Assembly: GCF_000143415.4 (NCBI RefSeq)
Contig: NW_003314291.1
Coordinates: 1,080,335 to 1,144,334 of the forward strand
Reading direction: 5' to 3'
DNA: 64,000 nucleotides
Origin: Selaginella moellendorffii
Taxonomy: Eukaryota > Streptophyta > Lycopodiopsida > Selaginellales > Selaginellaceae
The position numbers and the translations under genes were made by a program. Positions 32,150-43,760 of this stretch are shown piece after piece (within the stretch, counting starts at the first letter, position 1; every line of letters starts with the position of its first letter). The notes below the pieces were generated by a model, which did no database searches, was not told where the DNA came from, and was given only the letters and a program-made list of their open reading frames with translations.

Positions 32150-32807
32150 GCTTATAATGGCGTGTGCCCTCATGCCATTTACTTGATCACCAAATACCTT
32201 TTTCCCTTTGCACTAGTATATCTTAATACCGGTCTGAGAAATAGAATGGCATGTGCCCTCAGGCCTTTTACTAAATCACCTTTGAAAGAAATGCAAGCCT
32301 CTATGTCGTAAAAAAAAGGTACTAGAGAAATTCCTTAATAATATGAATGTTATTTAGTTTCATGAAAATACACTAAGGGTCAAATGAGTTAAATGACTTC
32401 TCCAGACTAGCAATGCCTCTTGCTACACCTTCACAATTAGATTCGTTAGAAAAAGATAACATTGAATAATATCTAAATGTTCTCACCATTAAGTGATATG
32501 TCTGGCTAATAGGAATGACGTTCATCTTGGAAAGCTCACCACACGCTCAATGAACAAACAAATAGTGTGTGCGCACATGCCATCGCTCTTCTTTAGCTTC
32601 AGATTCGGCTTGTTCACCTTGACAATGAGATTTATTATACAACCAGATGGACTCAGTCTGGACATAAAGTCACCGCGCTAGTCACCATGCCCCAGATATG
32701 TCTAGCCTCTGGACAAAAAACATATAATTTCACGTCATTTTCAAATACTTGAAAATTTGTACTTAGTCCCATTTTACTGAATAAATCCCACTTTAACGAA
32801 ATAGAGT

Positions 32808-33047
32808 ATTGACGCTCTTTGCCCAATGAAACTCACAACTCTTCTCTCTACCTTGTAATGGCTGACTTTTATCACCTCCGAATACTTGTCGTATAGCCAA
32901 CCAGTTAGCACCAGCTGCATCTGCCATGAAACCACGGAAGTTGGGTTTCTTCCCGGTTCGCTGTTCAACAACCTCGGATATACATGTCCAAAAGATGGTT
33001 TGTGCTTGAAAATCTTGAACCTTGAATTCAGCTATAGCTATAGTCAA
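32808..33047 (-). pseudogene. MULE-like transposase gene, 5' part
   Basis: This encodes VQDFQAQTIFWTCISEVVEQ, RGFMADAAGANWLAIRQVFG and CEFHWAKSVN, a pattern seen in the DDE core of Mutator-like transposases (Asp in MADAAGANW, then C..H before the third acidic residue). It stops at the element 1 junction; the remainder is at 18217-19795. Upstream, a further exon may lie at about 33126-33273 (frame with SGVDLVQRMDMDGDGDLANS), but I could not find a splice pair that keeps the frame, and gypsy copy D truncates it at 33274. Confidence 0.65.
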
Positions 33048-33273
33048 ATTGCACTACAACCTATAAAAGGAATGGTTATAATGTAAATTGGTATAGATCC
33101 TTAAAAAATGAAAAACCACTTACTTGTGATCATAAACATGAGCTCCCATTGTTGACCAGCTTGAAACTTGTTCCATATGGTCAAAATGGATCCAGGAATT
33201 AGCTAAATCCCCATCTCCATCCATATCCATTCGTTGTACAAGGTCCACACCAGAAGCAGGACCAAGGGTAGAC

Positions 33274-34816
33274 TGTAAGCCACAAATTTTTCCTTTCCAA
33301 TTTGCCAGCTTACCTCGTCTATCCGTCCAACACCGCCTTGGCTTTTGCTAAGTTCCCTTGCCAAGGTTCTCGCCTATGGTACCAGCTCCTACTTGGTCTC
33401 AGCTACTCACTGCACGAGCAACGAAGTGTTAGCCACCCATCCACGGATTCCCAAATCACTCCCAATCCCCCTCCCCGGGTTAGACTGGACTTAAGGTTCG
33501 GCTACACTCCCCGCAAGCACAAGCAGCCAGGCACACCAAGCTTCCAGGTTCCTAACATCCTTTGGTACCACAAGACTTGATCATGGGACCCTCTAAATCC
33601 CAAGTCTTGAGTGCAACACTTGCTTCGGGACGCCGGGGCGAAACACCGTGGCCTAGCGGCCCGGTATGGGTACCTCTCGCCCCCCACTTCCATCCCGAAG
33701 GAAGGCCCAAGCCCCTAGGAAGGGCGAGGACCAATGAGCCGTATGGTACTCAAGTGGGGCACCACTCCACATGAGCCGGGAGCACCGCAATCGGTTTCCC
33801 TTTCAGGAGTGGGAGCTGCTCTTGAGCACTTCCTTGGATGGCCCCTCCGGCACCAACCAAGTCCATGCTCACTCCCACCCAAGGCCCCTCGGTCCCAGTC
33901 CCAACCTCAAGTCAGTTTGGGAGCCCCACTGGAGAGTCCCTTCTAAACTGGTTCCTGGACCTCACTATCCCTACTATACTTTTGGAACCCCCTGCAGCCC
34001 CCCCCCCCCCTGGGAGACGCACGCTTTGGGCTTTCACCCCTTGACCCGTATTAGTATTTGGACTTAGTCTCTGGCTCGATCTCGGACCCGATTTCGGATC
34101 CGACTTCGGATTCGGCCTCGGACTCGATCTCGGACTCGATCTCGGACCCGATCTCGGACCCGACCTCGGACTCGACCTCGGACCCAACCTCGGACTCGAC
34201 CTCGGACTCAGTCTCGGACCCGATTTCGGATCTCGGACTCCGTCTCGAACTCGGTCTTGAACTCGGACTCGAACTCGGTCCCCGAGTCGGTCTTGGACTC
34301 GATTCCGGACTCTATCTCGAACTCGGTCCTAGAGTCGGTCTTGGACTCGATCTTCGACTTGGTCCCATCCAATGAACTCTTTGTCATTTTGGTCATTCTT
34401 TCGGGGTTCCTTTAGCCTACGACACCTCGGCGAGTTGGTTCCTTACAACTCCACCACCCATAGAAGAAGTTCGATGCCCACATCGAACGTCTCGTTTTAT
34501 CCTACGACTTGTTGACCATGTCTCCGGGGGCATCCCCCCACTTAGCGGTGTGCCTAAGTTAGCCTCCCCGGCCAAGAGCCCATGACAACGGAATATAGGT
34601 GTCCCTATACTCCTCACCTCACCACGCCCTAGTATGGGGTCGGGACTTGAACCCAGCCTTGCTTTACTAGGGGGTTGGGACTCGAACCCAACCTCCGTAG
34701 AATACGTCTACGGATTCGACATCCCCGCAGGGAGTCGGGCGTAGCTCCCTACGCCTGGTCGACCTAGCTAACCCATGCTAATTAGCTTACCTTCGGCGCG
34801 CCTTCGGGTCCCAACA
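33274..34816 (-). mobile_element. 3' LTR of gypsy copy D
   Basis: A complete 1,543-bp LTR, TGTAAGCC ... GTCCCAACA. It is nearly identical to the uninterrupted parts of the copy B LTR. It includes a poly-C tract (about 33999-34010), the minisatellite (34060-34365) and the TTCGATG hairpin. Confidence 0.9.
34060..34365. repeat. Degenerate 12-bp minisatellite in LTR D
   Basis: CTCGGACTCGAT-type units as in the sister LTRs; unit count differs from copies A to C. Confidence 0.9.
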
Positions 34817-35232
34817 TATGCCACTTGCTCAACTTTGCAAATTGATATTTTTAATTGAACTTTGCATAAGTACATAGAGTTCTGCCTTGCAGAAATTCCT
34901 CCACTAGATCTCGCGCGTTCGCTAGGTTCTCCTCCAGTTCCTATGTTGCTTCGCAGTGTGGAAATCCTTTCCACTTCACATGGAACTCTCTCACCTCGCG
35001 TCCTTGTCACTTGCTCTTGCGCGCATTGAGGATGGCCTCGACTTCGTATTCCTCTTCCCCTTGGATAACCTCAGGTAGAGGTCTTACTTGGTCCTTGCGA
35101 AGCGGATCCTCAAAGTACGGCTTGAGTAAGTTCACATGGAACACTGGGTGCATCTTCCCCATCTCTCGAGGAAGTCGGAGTCGGTAAGCCACTTTACTGA
35201 TTCGTGCCTCAATCTCGTAAGGCCCTGCGAAC

Positions 35233-35284
35233 CTGCTTAAGGAACTCAAGATCAATTCATTTACAGGAATACATGCATTTTTAC
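35233..35284 (-). other. Putative intron 2 in gypsy integrase (copy D)
   Basis: 52 nt, GTAAAAATG ... TTAAGCAG. It differs from copy B by one base and joins the same codons (KLTQR to FAGPY). Confidence 0.75.
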
Positions 35285-35702
35285 CTTTGGGTCAACTTTC
35301 GGCTGATCCCACTTGGTAGCCTGAGGTTCTTGGTGTTCAGCCACACCTTCTCCCCAGCTTGGAACTCTACATCCCGGCGCTTTAGGTTCGCGTACTTGGT
35401 TTGCCTTTGTTGAGCCCGTTCCAAGGAATCCCTCACTAGATTCCAAATGTTGAGTCTTTCCGCCGTGAATGCCTCCACTGCAGGTAACTCTCCATGATAC
35501 TCGGCCACGCCGAGTTCCACAGGACCTTCAATAGCTCGCCCATTGATGACTTCCCATGGACTCACCCCGATACTCGAATGTGGTGAGTTGTTATAACACA
35601 TTTCCGCAAGTCCCAAATGACTTACCCAATCGGTCTGGTCTCCCGAGACATAGCATCGCAAATAATCCTCCAGCTGCCTATTCACCCTTTCCGTTTGTCC
35701 GT

Positions 35703-35749
35703 CTGTCAAGAAGTGTTAGGACCACCAAACTTGACTTAATACCCCATAC
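35703..35749 (-). other. Putative intron 1 in gypsy integrase (copy D)
   Basis: 47 nt, identical in ends and branch site to copy B (8213-8259); it lies four codons before the catalytic Glu. Confidence 0.8.
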
Positions 35750-37212
35750 CTGTCTGTGGGTGATAGGCTGTGCTGAATTTCAACTTGGTGCGATATTGTT
35801 CCAGGAGGGTCCTCCAGAACCTACTAGTGAAGATCTTATCTCGATTTGAGATAATCTCTTCTGGCCTTCCCCGCACTCGAACCACTTGTTCAAAGAACAG
35901 CTTCGCCACACCTTCCGCATCCACTTCCGTTGTGGTGGGTATGAAATGTGCCATCTTCGAAAATCGATCCACCACCACGAATATCGCATCGAACCCCTCA
36001 CTTGGGGGTAGTCCCGTGATGAAGTCCATCGTAAGACATTTCCACAGACGATCTGGAATTGGGATGCTTTGCAACAAGCCCCCACTAGCCTTAGTCACGG
36101 CTTTGACTTGCTGACATGTTGGACATGTCTTTACATAGTCTTGGACGTCCTTAGCCATATCTGGCCAATGGTACTTCCTCTTGAGTAAGCCTATCGTCTT
36201 GGGCACTCCGCCGTGTCCCGCAAGAGCTCCGTCATGACACTCTTCTAAGGCTACCTTCCTTAGTCCCCGTTCTGGAACATATACCCTCGTTTGCTTGTAA
36301 TAAATGAGTCCGTTGCGTTCCGCATAGCCCGTTTTCTCTTCCGTTGGCAGCTCACCTCTCTGGTGAGCTTCCCGCGCCTCCAGATTCCTCAATAACACTT
36401 CTTGTGCTAGACCATCGTTCTCATATGCTGTCCGCACATCGTCCCAGAAGGTTGCTATTGCGCTGGATATCGCCAACCTCAAGCTCGCTTTTCGACTTAG
36501 CGCATCTGCCACGATGTTGCTCTTCCCAGGCTTGTACAAAATCTCGCAATCAAACTCGGCCAAGGCATTGGCCCACTGACCTTGTTTCCCTCTCAGGTCG
36601 GGCTGTGACAAGAAGTATTTCGTTGCCACATTGTCCGTGTAAACCTTGAAGTGTCTCCCAAGGTAGTGTCGCCACTCCTTGAGCGCCTTGACCACCGCAA
36701 ACAATTCCTTCTCGTGGGCAGGCCACTTCCGTTGAGCCTTGTCCAACTTCTTCGAGAAGAACGCTACTGGATGGTTGTCTTGCTTCAAAACTACGCCCAA
36801 CGCAAAGTCCGAAGCATCCGTGTCTACCTCAAAGTCCTTACCAAAATCTGATAATGCCAACACCGGAGCCTTCCTCAACTTCCCTTTGAGGTGGACGAAT
36901 GCCGCCTCGCATTCCGCTGTCCATACCATCTCCCCTTTTCCGGTTTGGTCTGTTAAGGGCAGGGCTACTCTCGAATAGTGTCTGATAAACTTTCGATAGT
37001 AGTTGCATAGCCCCAAGAACGCCCTCAACTCATGTACATTCGAAGGTCGCTCCCATTCCTGGATCGCTTGGACCTTCTCCGGGTCCACCTTGAGCCCGTC
37101 CTGGCCCACCACATGCCCGAGAAACTTTACCTCTTGTTGAGCAAAGTCACATTTGCTCTCTTTAGCATACAGTTTGTGTTCCCTTAGTTTCTCAAACACC
37201 TTCACCAAGTGT

Positions 37213-38489
37213 TCAGGAAGTTAAAGTCCCAAAGTAGTTCAAAGGAGGCCCTTGCATGGGCAAAAGAGGTGGAGGAGTTCCTCCACGAGGAGGAAACGTG
37301 TTCTGAGGAGGACCAGGAGCAGCAGAAAGGTAGCACAGCAAAAGAAAAAGCACAGGGAGCCTTGGCAAGACGTGGGTGGGAAAAGGTGGAGGACAAGTGT
37401 CAGACCACACCACACCAAGGCCCGGAGGACCCAGGGGAGCAAGGGGACTTGAGAGTTGAGCAAGAACAAGAAGGCTGCCCCGCACAAGGAAAGGTGGTAA
37501 AGGAAATCCCGCACACAGAAGCCTCTAAGACGAAGCCTCACGCCGGAGAGTCAGGGAAACGAGCTGGAACAGCGCTAGGTGCCAAGGGGATGGCAAAGGC
37601 AGTCAAGCTGGGCGAGGCTCTCAGCCAGGTGGTGGCGGCTAGGGAAGAAGAACTACGACATAGAGCAGTGATTGCAGTATTCAGGGGGAAGTTTCCCACT
37701 GGCCGCATGGCCATGGACTGGCTGAATGCTACGTTGGAGCAGGGGATTACAATCAAGAACTTGCTCCCACATGGTCGTGGATGCTACACAGTGGTGTTTG
37801 AGACAGAGGAGGCGCGGGCTCGAGCAGAGGTGCTGCATGGACTCATCGATGATAGCTGGGCGGTGTCCTTCCACTCGTGGATTCCAAGGTTCACGACAGA
37901 TGACCAGGCACGGCTGAAGGGGGGAAGTGTCCCACTTAACGTGGCACTGTGGGACATCCCAATGGAGATGAGGATTAAAGAGGTGATACGAGAGCTCGTC
38001 GAGGGAAGCATTGGGCAGATCGCCTCGGGACTAGACACCGTGGATGCGGAGGGCATTCTGGGCCCTGTGAGACTTAAGGTCTTTGTCTCATCCCCAGCAG
38101 AACTCCCTACGGAGATAGCAGTCCTGGGACAGTACGTTCGTATACAGGTGGAAAATGCAGCACCACGCTGTGGTTGGTGCCTACAGTCGGGGCACAGCGA
38201 GAATGCGTGCACGACCAAACGACCCAAGCTTGCTCCAGGACGTCCCTTTGAACTCCCAGAGGCCGTGGAGAAGCAGCTGAAGCAGCGTCCTCCAGAGCAG
38301 GCTCCACACATCCGGTTCCCAAGCGCACCACCTTTCTCGGGACCTGATTCACGGCCCAGAATGTTCGAGAGCCCGATTGCTGAAAAGGACGGAGAAGGCT
38401 TTCAGCAGGTTCTTCCTCGAACTGTGAACATGGTTGTCAGATGGATCCCACCCAGGAGAGAATTAACAACCACAGAGGCGGGAGACTAG
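37213..38489 (+). pseudogene. LINE ORF1, RNA-binding protein, 5' truncated
   Basis: An open frame without an early ATG, so the N-terminus is lost. A charged Glu/Lys-rich region is followed by a DUF4283-like, RRM-type domain (VIAVFRGKFPTGRMAMDWLN... about 37665-38100). A zinc knuckle CGWCLQSGHSENAC (CX2CX4HX4C) lies at about 38168-38210. Such proteins bind LINE RNA and accompany it during target-primed reverse transcription. ORF2 follows after about 225 bp. No internal stop is seen. Confidence 0.82.
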
Positions 38490-38713
38490 CTGATGTACCG
38501 AGGGCACACGGCCTTCCCAGAGGTCATCACGCTTGGCGATTACCAGACCCGAATGGAACGTGCCATCACTGAGTGGACGGGATTTTTAGAATACGCGGTG
38601 CGGGGCTTCTCTTGGACTAAGTACAGGGGGAGGCTCACTGCAGTATGGACCATCTCCTCGGAATGGAGGGCGAGGCCTAGCAGCACGGTTTTCTCTTGGA
38701 AGTACGTTGCTCC

Positions 38714-41700
38714 ATGACCACGCTCACAGTGCTCACGTGGAACTGTCGGGGACTCAGCTCTGAGGACAGTAGACTCAACAAGAGAGTACAGCTCAAGTCC
38801 CACATCCGGGAGATTGGCTTAGAGGGGAGGATCGACATACTGTGCATCCAAGAGCACAAGATGGTGAAGGCTCCAGACTTCAATTTGGGCATGCACGGGA
38901 GAATTTGGTGGAATCCGGCCACGCAAGTGAAAACACGGTGTGGAGGAGGAACAGCGATCATCGTCTCTACCAAGTGGTCAGCGCAGGTACGTGACCACAG
39001 GGTGCTGGTCCCAGGGAAAGCACAGCTGTTGGTCATACACCTACACTTTGGACGTGTTGGGATTGTCAACGTGTATGCACCCACTCGAAGAAGGGAGCGC
39101 GCACAAATGTGGACAGATATCCAGCAGAGCACTCAAGAGGTGGCGGACGAGTGGCTTGTGGTAGGAGACTTCAACATGGTGGAGGGTTTGAGTGACCGGC
39201 GAGGTTCACTGGAAACCATACAGGGGAGAGAGAGAAAGAATTGGACAGCGCTAGTCGAAGCCTTGGGAGTCTTGGACCGCCAGCACGCAGAGGGGTTCGC
39301 TGCACACTCTCACCCATTCACGAGACGCCAATCGACAGGGTGCCAAGCTCGACTGGACAAGATTTACGCTTCCACCAGGCTGCGACAAGACGGAGGGGGA
39401 CTCAAGACGTGGCCCGCGTTTGCCACCTTTTCAGACCACGACCCACTCCGAGGCATTCTCAAGCTACAGGCAGTGAAAGGAACAGCGGTGCAAAGGAAGA
39501 TCACCAAAGCCACAATGGTCGACCCGGTAGCAGTGAAGCTCGTCCAGGAAACACTAGACAGCAGCAAAGGGGAACTTGTCTTGGCACTAGGCACTTGCTC
39601 CACTAAGCTCCGGGAAAGGCAAGCGGCTCTCAAAGGGGAAGTCCTGAAAGAGGTGAGACTGGCGAGACAAAAGGTGGCGGCGGCTCAGAGAATGGTACTA
39701 CATGCAAACGACAAGGCCAGATGGACAGCAACACTGGATGAGAGGGAAGCAGAGCTGCGGGACAAAGAATATGCAGCATGGAGTGCCGGACTCCGATCCA
39801 TGGAGGATAGCTGGGTGATGAATGAACGGCTTCTCAACAAAGCATTCTACAAAGGGATCCGTCCAGTCACCGACTCCCCCCCGATCCTAGGACTGAAGAA
39901 GGACGATGGAGAAGTGGTCGAGGACCAACAGGGAATGCAGGGGCTGGCCCAGGAGTTTTACCAGAAGCTGTACACGGCCCAGCCCTGGTCCCCGGACAGG
40001 AGAGACGCCGCAGGCAGAGTGCTGTCTACTCTTCCACGCAGAGTTCCTGGCGAGTACCTGGAGATGTTGGTGGCCGACTTTTCATTGGAAGACCTCCATC
40101 GGGCCCTGGAGCAGCTGAACGATGACAAGATGCCAGGTATGGACGGCCTCCTTCCGGCATTCTATGAGGAGTATTGGGACGACGTTGGCCTGATGCTCCT
40201 AGAGACATGGCGAGACGCACAGAAAACAGGGATGCTGCCAGGAGAGATACTAGAGGGACAAATCGCATTGATTCCGAAACGGGGTGACTTCCAGGAACTC
40301 AGGAACTGGCGCCCCATAACCATGCTCAACACGTCGTACAAGATATACGCAAAGGCGATGGCACTCAAGCTGCAACTAGTCATGCCCCTCATCATCAGAG
40401 AACAGCAAACTGGATTTGTGCCGGGACGACAGATCGCAGAAAACATATGGACATACCTCCTGGCACAGAGGTGGGCAAACGTCTCAAATCAACAGATTGT
40501 AGCATGGCTACTAGACTTTGAGAAGGCCTATGATCGAGTTGATTGGGACTTCTTGGAGGATTGCATGTGGAGGATAGGGATCCCGGCAAGGACTGTCTCG
40601 CGTATTTCACTTCTCTACAGGGGAGCTGCAAGCCGGGTCACACTGAATGGAGAGATAGGCCCGATCTTCCACTTGGGACGCTCAGTGAGACAGGGATGTC
40701 CACTCGCCCCCTACCTGTTCCTGATAGTAGCAGAAACACTGGGCTCTTTCCTCGCGCATGGAGAGGATGTAAAAGGCCTCGTGCTGCCCTCTGAACGGCT
40801 ACAACTCCCAGGAACTCAAGTTGTGACACAAGAGCTGCAAGACGGGGCATTTGCAGATGACACCGCACTCTTTCTACTTGCCACCCCGAGGAATCTGGAC
40901 GCAGCAAGGTCCAAGCTGGAGATCTTCAACAGGGCAGCGGGGGCAGCCATAAACTGGAACAAGTCAGTAGGCGTGAACTGGGGAAAGCCAGGCATTGAGA
41001 CTTGGGGACAGGAGATAGGCTTTCAGTGGCTTCGCCTTGGCGAAGACACTCGGTACCTCGGCATCCAGGTTGGGACCCGGTACAATGCGGCTACACAGGA
41101 TGACACGCTTCTCAGGAGGATCCGGACCGCAGTTCAGAAATGGACACCGAGGAAACTCGGACTCCCAGCCCGGATTGTAGTGGTCAAGAGTGTGATCCTC
41201 CCTAGCATCTGGTACCACCTCTCGATTTGGCCGGTGCTGGAAACTACACTGCAGAAGGTGAGACAGATGGTGTGGACCTACGTATGGCGTGGAGCATTGG
41301 CTACAGGGCGAACCATGGCCAAGGTGGCGTGGCAATCTACAGCGAGGCCGCGCATTCTAGGGGGGCTGGGGATCATTGACCCCAGTGACATGGCAAAGGC
41401 GATGAGGTACAAGATTTTTCTCATGGGCTTGCAACAGGGGAGACAGCCGTGGCGGCTCATGTTCCGGCAGAGCCTCCTAGCGATACGCCCCAAACACAAT
41501 GCAGCCAAACCGTGGGAGGAGGACCCACGGTGGCTCTTCGCAGAAGGACCGACGCAGGTAGTGAGGGGGGGCAACTTCGTCCAGAGCCTTCATCGACTGT
41601 GGAGAGCCTTTCCGCTAGAGCAAACACCACCGACCAGGGCCGAGGAGTGGCTCAACCAGCCTTTGTTTTTCAACGCACTGTTCAAAGAGGGAGGTGTGAC

Positions 41701-42627
41701 ACTAGGACGAGAGACACACCACACGATCTGGAGGAAAATGCACGCAAATGGATTCCGGACAATGAAGCAGCTGACGGGAGTGATTGACAGGGATTGGTGG
41801 CGAACAGCGAGAAGGACTCAAGTGTTTGGACCTTGGAAGCGACGTAACATCCTGCTGGACATTCTGCGACTCCTCCGAGTGGTGAACAACACGAAAGCAG
41901 GGACGAAGTGGCCGAGAAGATGCCTTCAAGCAGGGGACTTTGTGGCGATCCAGCGGCAAACAGAGTGGGAGGAACACGATGCTGTGCGACGTCCGCTAGG
42001 GACGTGGACTCGAGCATTCACCGCACCTACACCAGCATGGGAAGAAGGGGATGTTGAGGTGTGGTTCGTTGCTGCACCAGAGCTCAACATAGGACTGCTG
42101 TTTCGCATCACGAGAGGAGACACGCTTCTCCCGATGGGTGAGAGACAAGAGATGCCGGACGTCACGGACGATGAGGTACGTGGGAGGATTCGTGTGCTTA
42201 GGCACTCACCCAAGAGGCTGGACGTGGTGGACTCGGAAGACCTGCTGGAGGGCGATGGATCACTGATATGGTGGCGACAGCAGCTACTAGAAGATCTGGA
42301 CTGGGACCCTGCTGCATGGCGACGAGGGACAGGAAGCTTTTTCTCCTATGCAGTCAAGGAAGCGCGGAATGGACTACTGACATCACGAGAGGAGGCGAGA
42401 GAGGAGATTCCGAAGCTGTGGCAGAAATGGATAGCACAGGGGGTCGGCGCGGAGCAAGTGGTGGACAACACGATTCACTTCTGGAAGTTGCCCGTGCAGG
42501 AAAAAGTGAAAGTCACCTCGTGGTTGGTAGCAAACAATGGACTTCCGGTTGGACAGCGATTCCAGGACGACGCGAGTCGCAGGTGCAGGGAGTGTGACAA
42601 AATCGAGACAGTCAAGCATGCACTATG
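38714..42627 (+). pseudogene. LINE ORF2, endonuclease and reverse transcriptase, 3' truncated
   Basis: The first ATG in frame is at 38714 (MTTLTVLTWNCRG). An APE-type endonuclease spans residues 1-230, with NCRG, IQEH, GDFNM, LDKIY and SDHDP. The reverse transcriptase spans about 440-720, with IPKRGDFQELRNWRPI, LDFEKAYDRVDW, RQGCPLAPYLF and FADD at the active site. A long C-terminal region begins the zf-RVT finger CRECDKIETVKHA and is then cut by element 2 after 1,304 codons. No stop codon interrupts it, so the copy was probably young when broken. It would nick DNA and copy LINE RNA at the nick. Confidence 0.92.
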
Positions 42628-43287
42628 AAGCTCTATTTCGTTAAAGTGGGATTTATTCAGTAAAATGGGACTGGGTACAAATTTTCAAGTATTTGAAAAT
42701 GACGTGAAATTATATGTTTTTTGTCCAGGGGCTAGACATATCTGGGGCATGGTGACTAGCGCGGTGACCTTATGTCCAGACTGAGTCCATCTAGTTGTAT
42801 AATAAATCTCATTGTCAAGGTGAACAAGCCGAATCTGAAGCTAAAGAAGAGCGATGGCATGCGCGCACACACTATTTGTTTGTTCATTGAGCGTGTGGTG
42901 AGCTTTCCAAGATGAACATCATTCCTATTAGCCAGACATATAACTTAATGGTGAGAACATTTAGATATTATTCAATGTTATCTTTTTCTAACGAATCTAA
43001 TTGTGAAGGTGTAGCAAGAGGCATTGCTAGTCTGGAGAAGTCATTTAACTCATTTGACCCTTAGTGTATTTTCATGAAACTAAATAACATTCATATTATT
43101 AAGGAATTTCTCTAGTACCTTTTTTTTACGACATAGAGGCTTGCATTTCTTTCAAAGGTGATTTAGTAAAAGGCCTGAGGGCACATGCCATTCTATTTCT
43201 CAGACCGGTATTAAGATATACTAGTGCAAAGGGAAAAAGGTATTTGGTGATCAAGTAAATGGCATGAGGGCACACGCCATTATAAGC

Positions 43288-43545
43288 CTAAGCGCTAGTG
43301 GACACCTCCTTTTTGGTACTCTCAGCGGTACTATCATCCTTCTCCGGGTCAGTTGTTTTGCTTTGGATTGTTGTCTCTGACGTTACTGGGGCGTTCTCGA
43401 TAGTTGTTAATGTTGCCGTTTGTTCAGAAAAATGATCACCTGGAGTATAGTACGGGGAGTTTGGAAGACTTATATATTCTACATCTTCACCTATCTCCTT
43501 CTCCGTCTCCTTTTCTGCCTCACTTACAGATTTTGTGCTTGCCAT
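43288..43545 (-). CDS. Small acidic Ser/Thr-rich protein of element 2
   Basis: 85 codons beginning MASTKSVSEAEKETEKE, the counterpart of 31892-32149. Only about six residues differ and the frame is open in both copies. An ATG further upstream in the same frame exists (43647), but the sequence before 43545 is Cys/Phe-rich and less likely coding. Acidic and probably disordered; function unknown. It could be an accessory factor for transposition. Confidence 0.5.
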   Translation of the reverse strand: MASTKSVSEAEKETEKEIGEDVEYISLPNSPYYTPGDHFSEQTATLTTIENAPVTSETTIQSKTTDPEKDDSTAESTKKEVSTSA

Positions 43546-43760
43546 GAGAACGCTCTTCACCCTAAAATATGGAGTTCGTTGTGTTATAAAAGGAAACCAA
43601 CACACACGCTGCAAGGGAATGATGGTACATAAAGCACGTAAGCCCACAATATGGGTTTATGTGCCATTAATATGGGCCACACGCCATATTATTAGATTTA
43701 TGCACGTGTGATTGGTAAATGCATATGTCACATCATCTTTGTTTTACCTCACACACTATA

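Larger units (their letters stand above)
20182..32583. repeat. Dispersed 22-bp palindromes of element 1
   Basis: Half-site ATGGCRTGWGG followed by its inverse. Copies start at 20182, 21259, 21334, 22549, 22740, 22881, 24353, 25630, 25690, 25767, 26684, 26922, 28272, 28370, 28440, 30286, 30342, 32157, 32246 and 32562. More diverged copies start at 19891, 26842, 27585, 27657 and 31750. The outer arms are better kept than the central bases (GGCC, GATC, CCCA and others). They lie in introns, exons, the central intergenic region and near both ends. Confidence 0.92.
19796..32807. mobile_element. 13.0-kb DNA transposon, element 1
   Basis: Its ends are perfect 21-bp inverted repeats starting CTCTATTTCGTTAAAGTGGG (19799-19819 and 32786-32806), with three extra bases (AAG) on the left and one (T) on the right, flanked by ATTGAC duplications. 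It carries a ParB-like/HAD gene on the minus strand (20238-25816), a transposase-like gene (28544-31684) and a small gene (31892-32149) on the plus strand. About 25 dispersed 22-bp palindromes are present. Element 2 (42628-55867) is an inverted, closely similar copy. I do not recognise it as one of the common cut-and-paste superfamilies. The transposase resembles proteins that I recall being grouped under the uncharacterised DUF7869 family. Confidence 0.92.
34851..37208 (-). pseudogene. Ty3/gypsy copy D, Pol cut by a LINE
   Basis: On the minus strand this runs from the C-terminal part of RT ([20 protein letters not shown]) through RNase H, integrase with both introns (35703-35749 and 35233-35284), GPY/F and the chromodomain, whose frame contains the same TGA as copy B (35007-35009). 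Everything upstream of mid-RT (gag, protease, 5' LTR) is absent because a LINE starts at about 37213. Within the retained part there is no further stop. It is very close to copy B. Confidence 0.88.
37213..42627 (+). mobile_element. Plant L1-type LINE, both ends truncated
   Basis: It contains ORF1 (37213-38489) and ORF2 (38714-42627). The left end lies inside gypsy copy D RT, and the right end is cut by element 2 within the C-terminal zinc-finger motif of ORF2. No poly-A tail or target duplication can be seen. The missing 3' end and the missing rest of gypsy copy D do not reappear beyond element 2. Confidence 0.88.
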
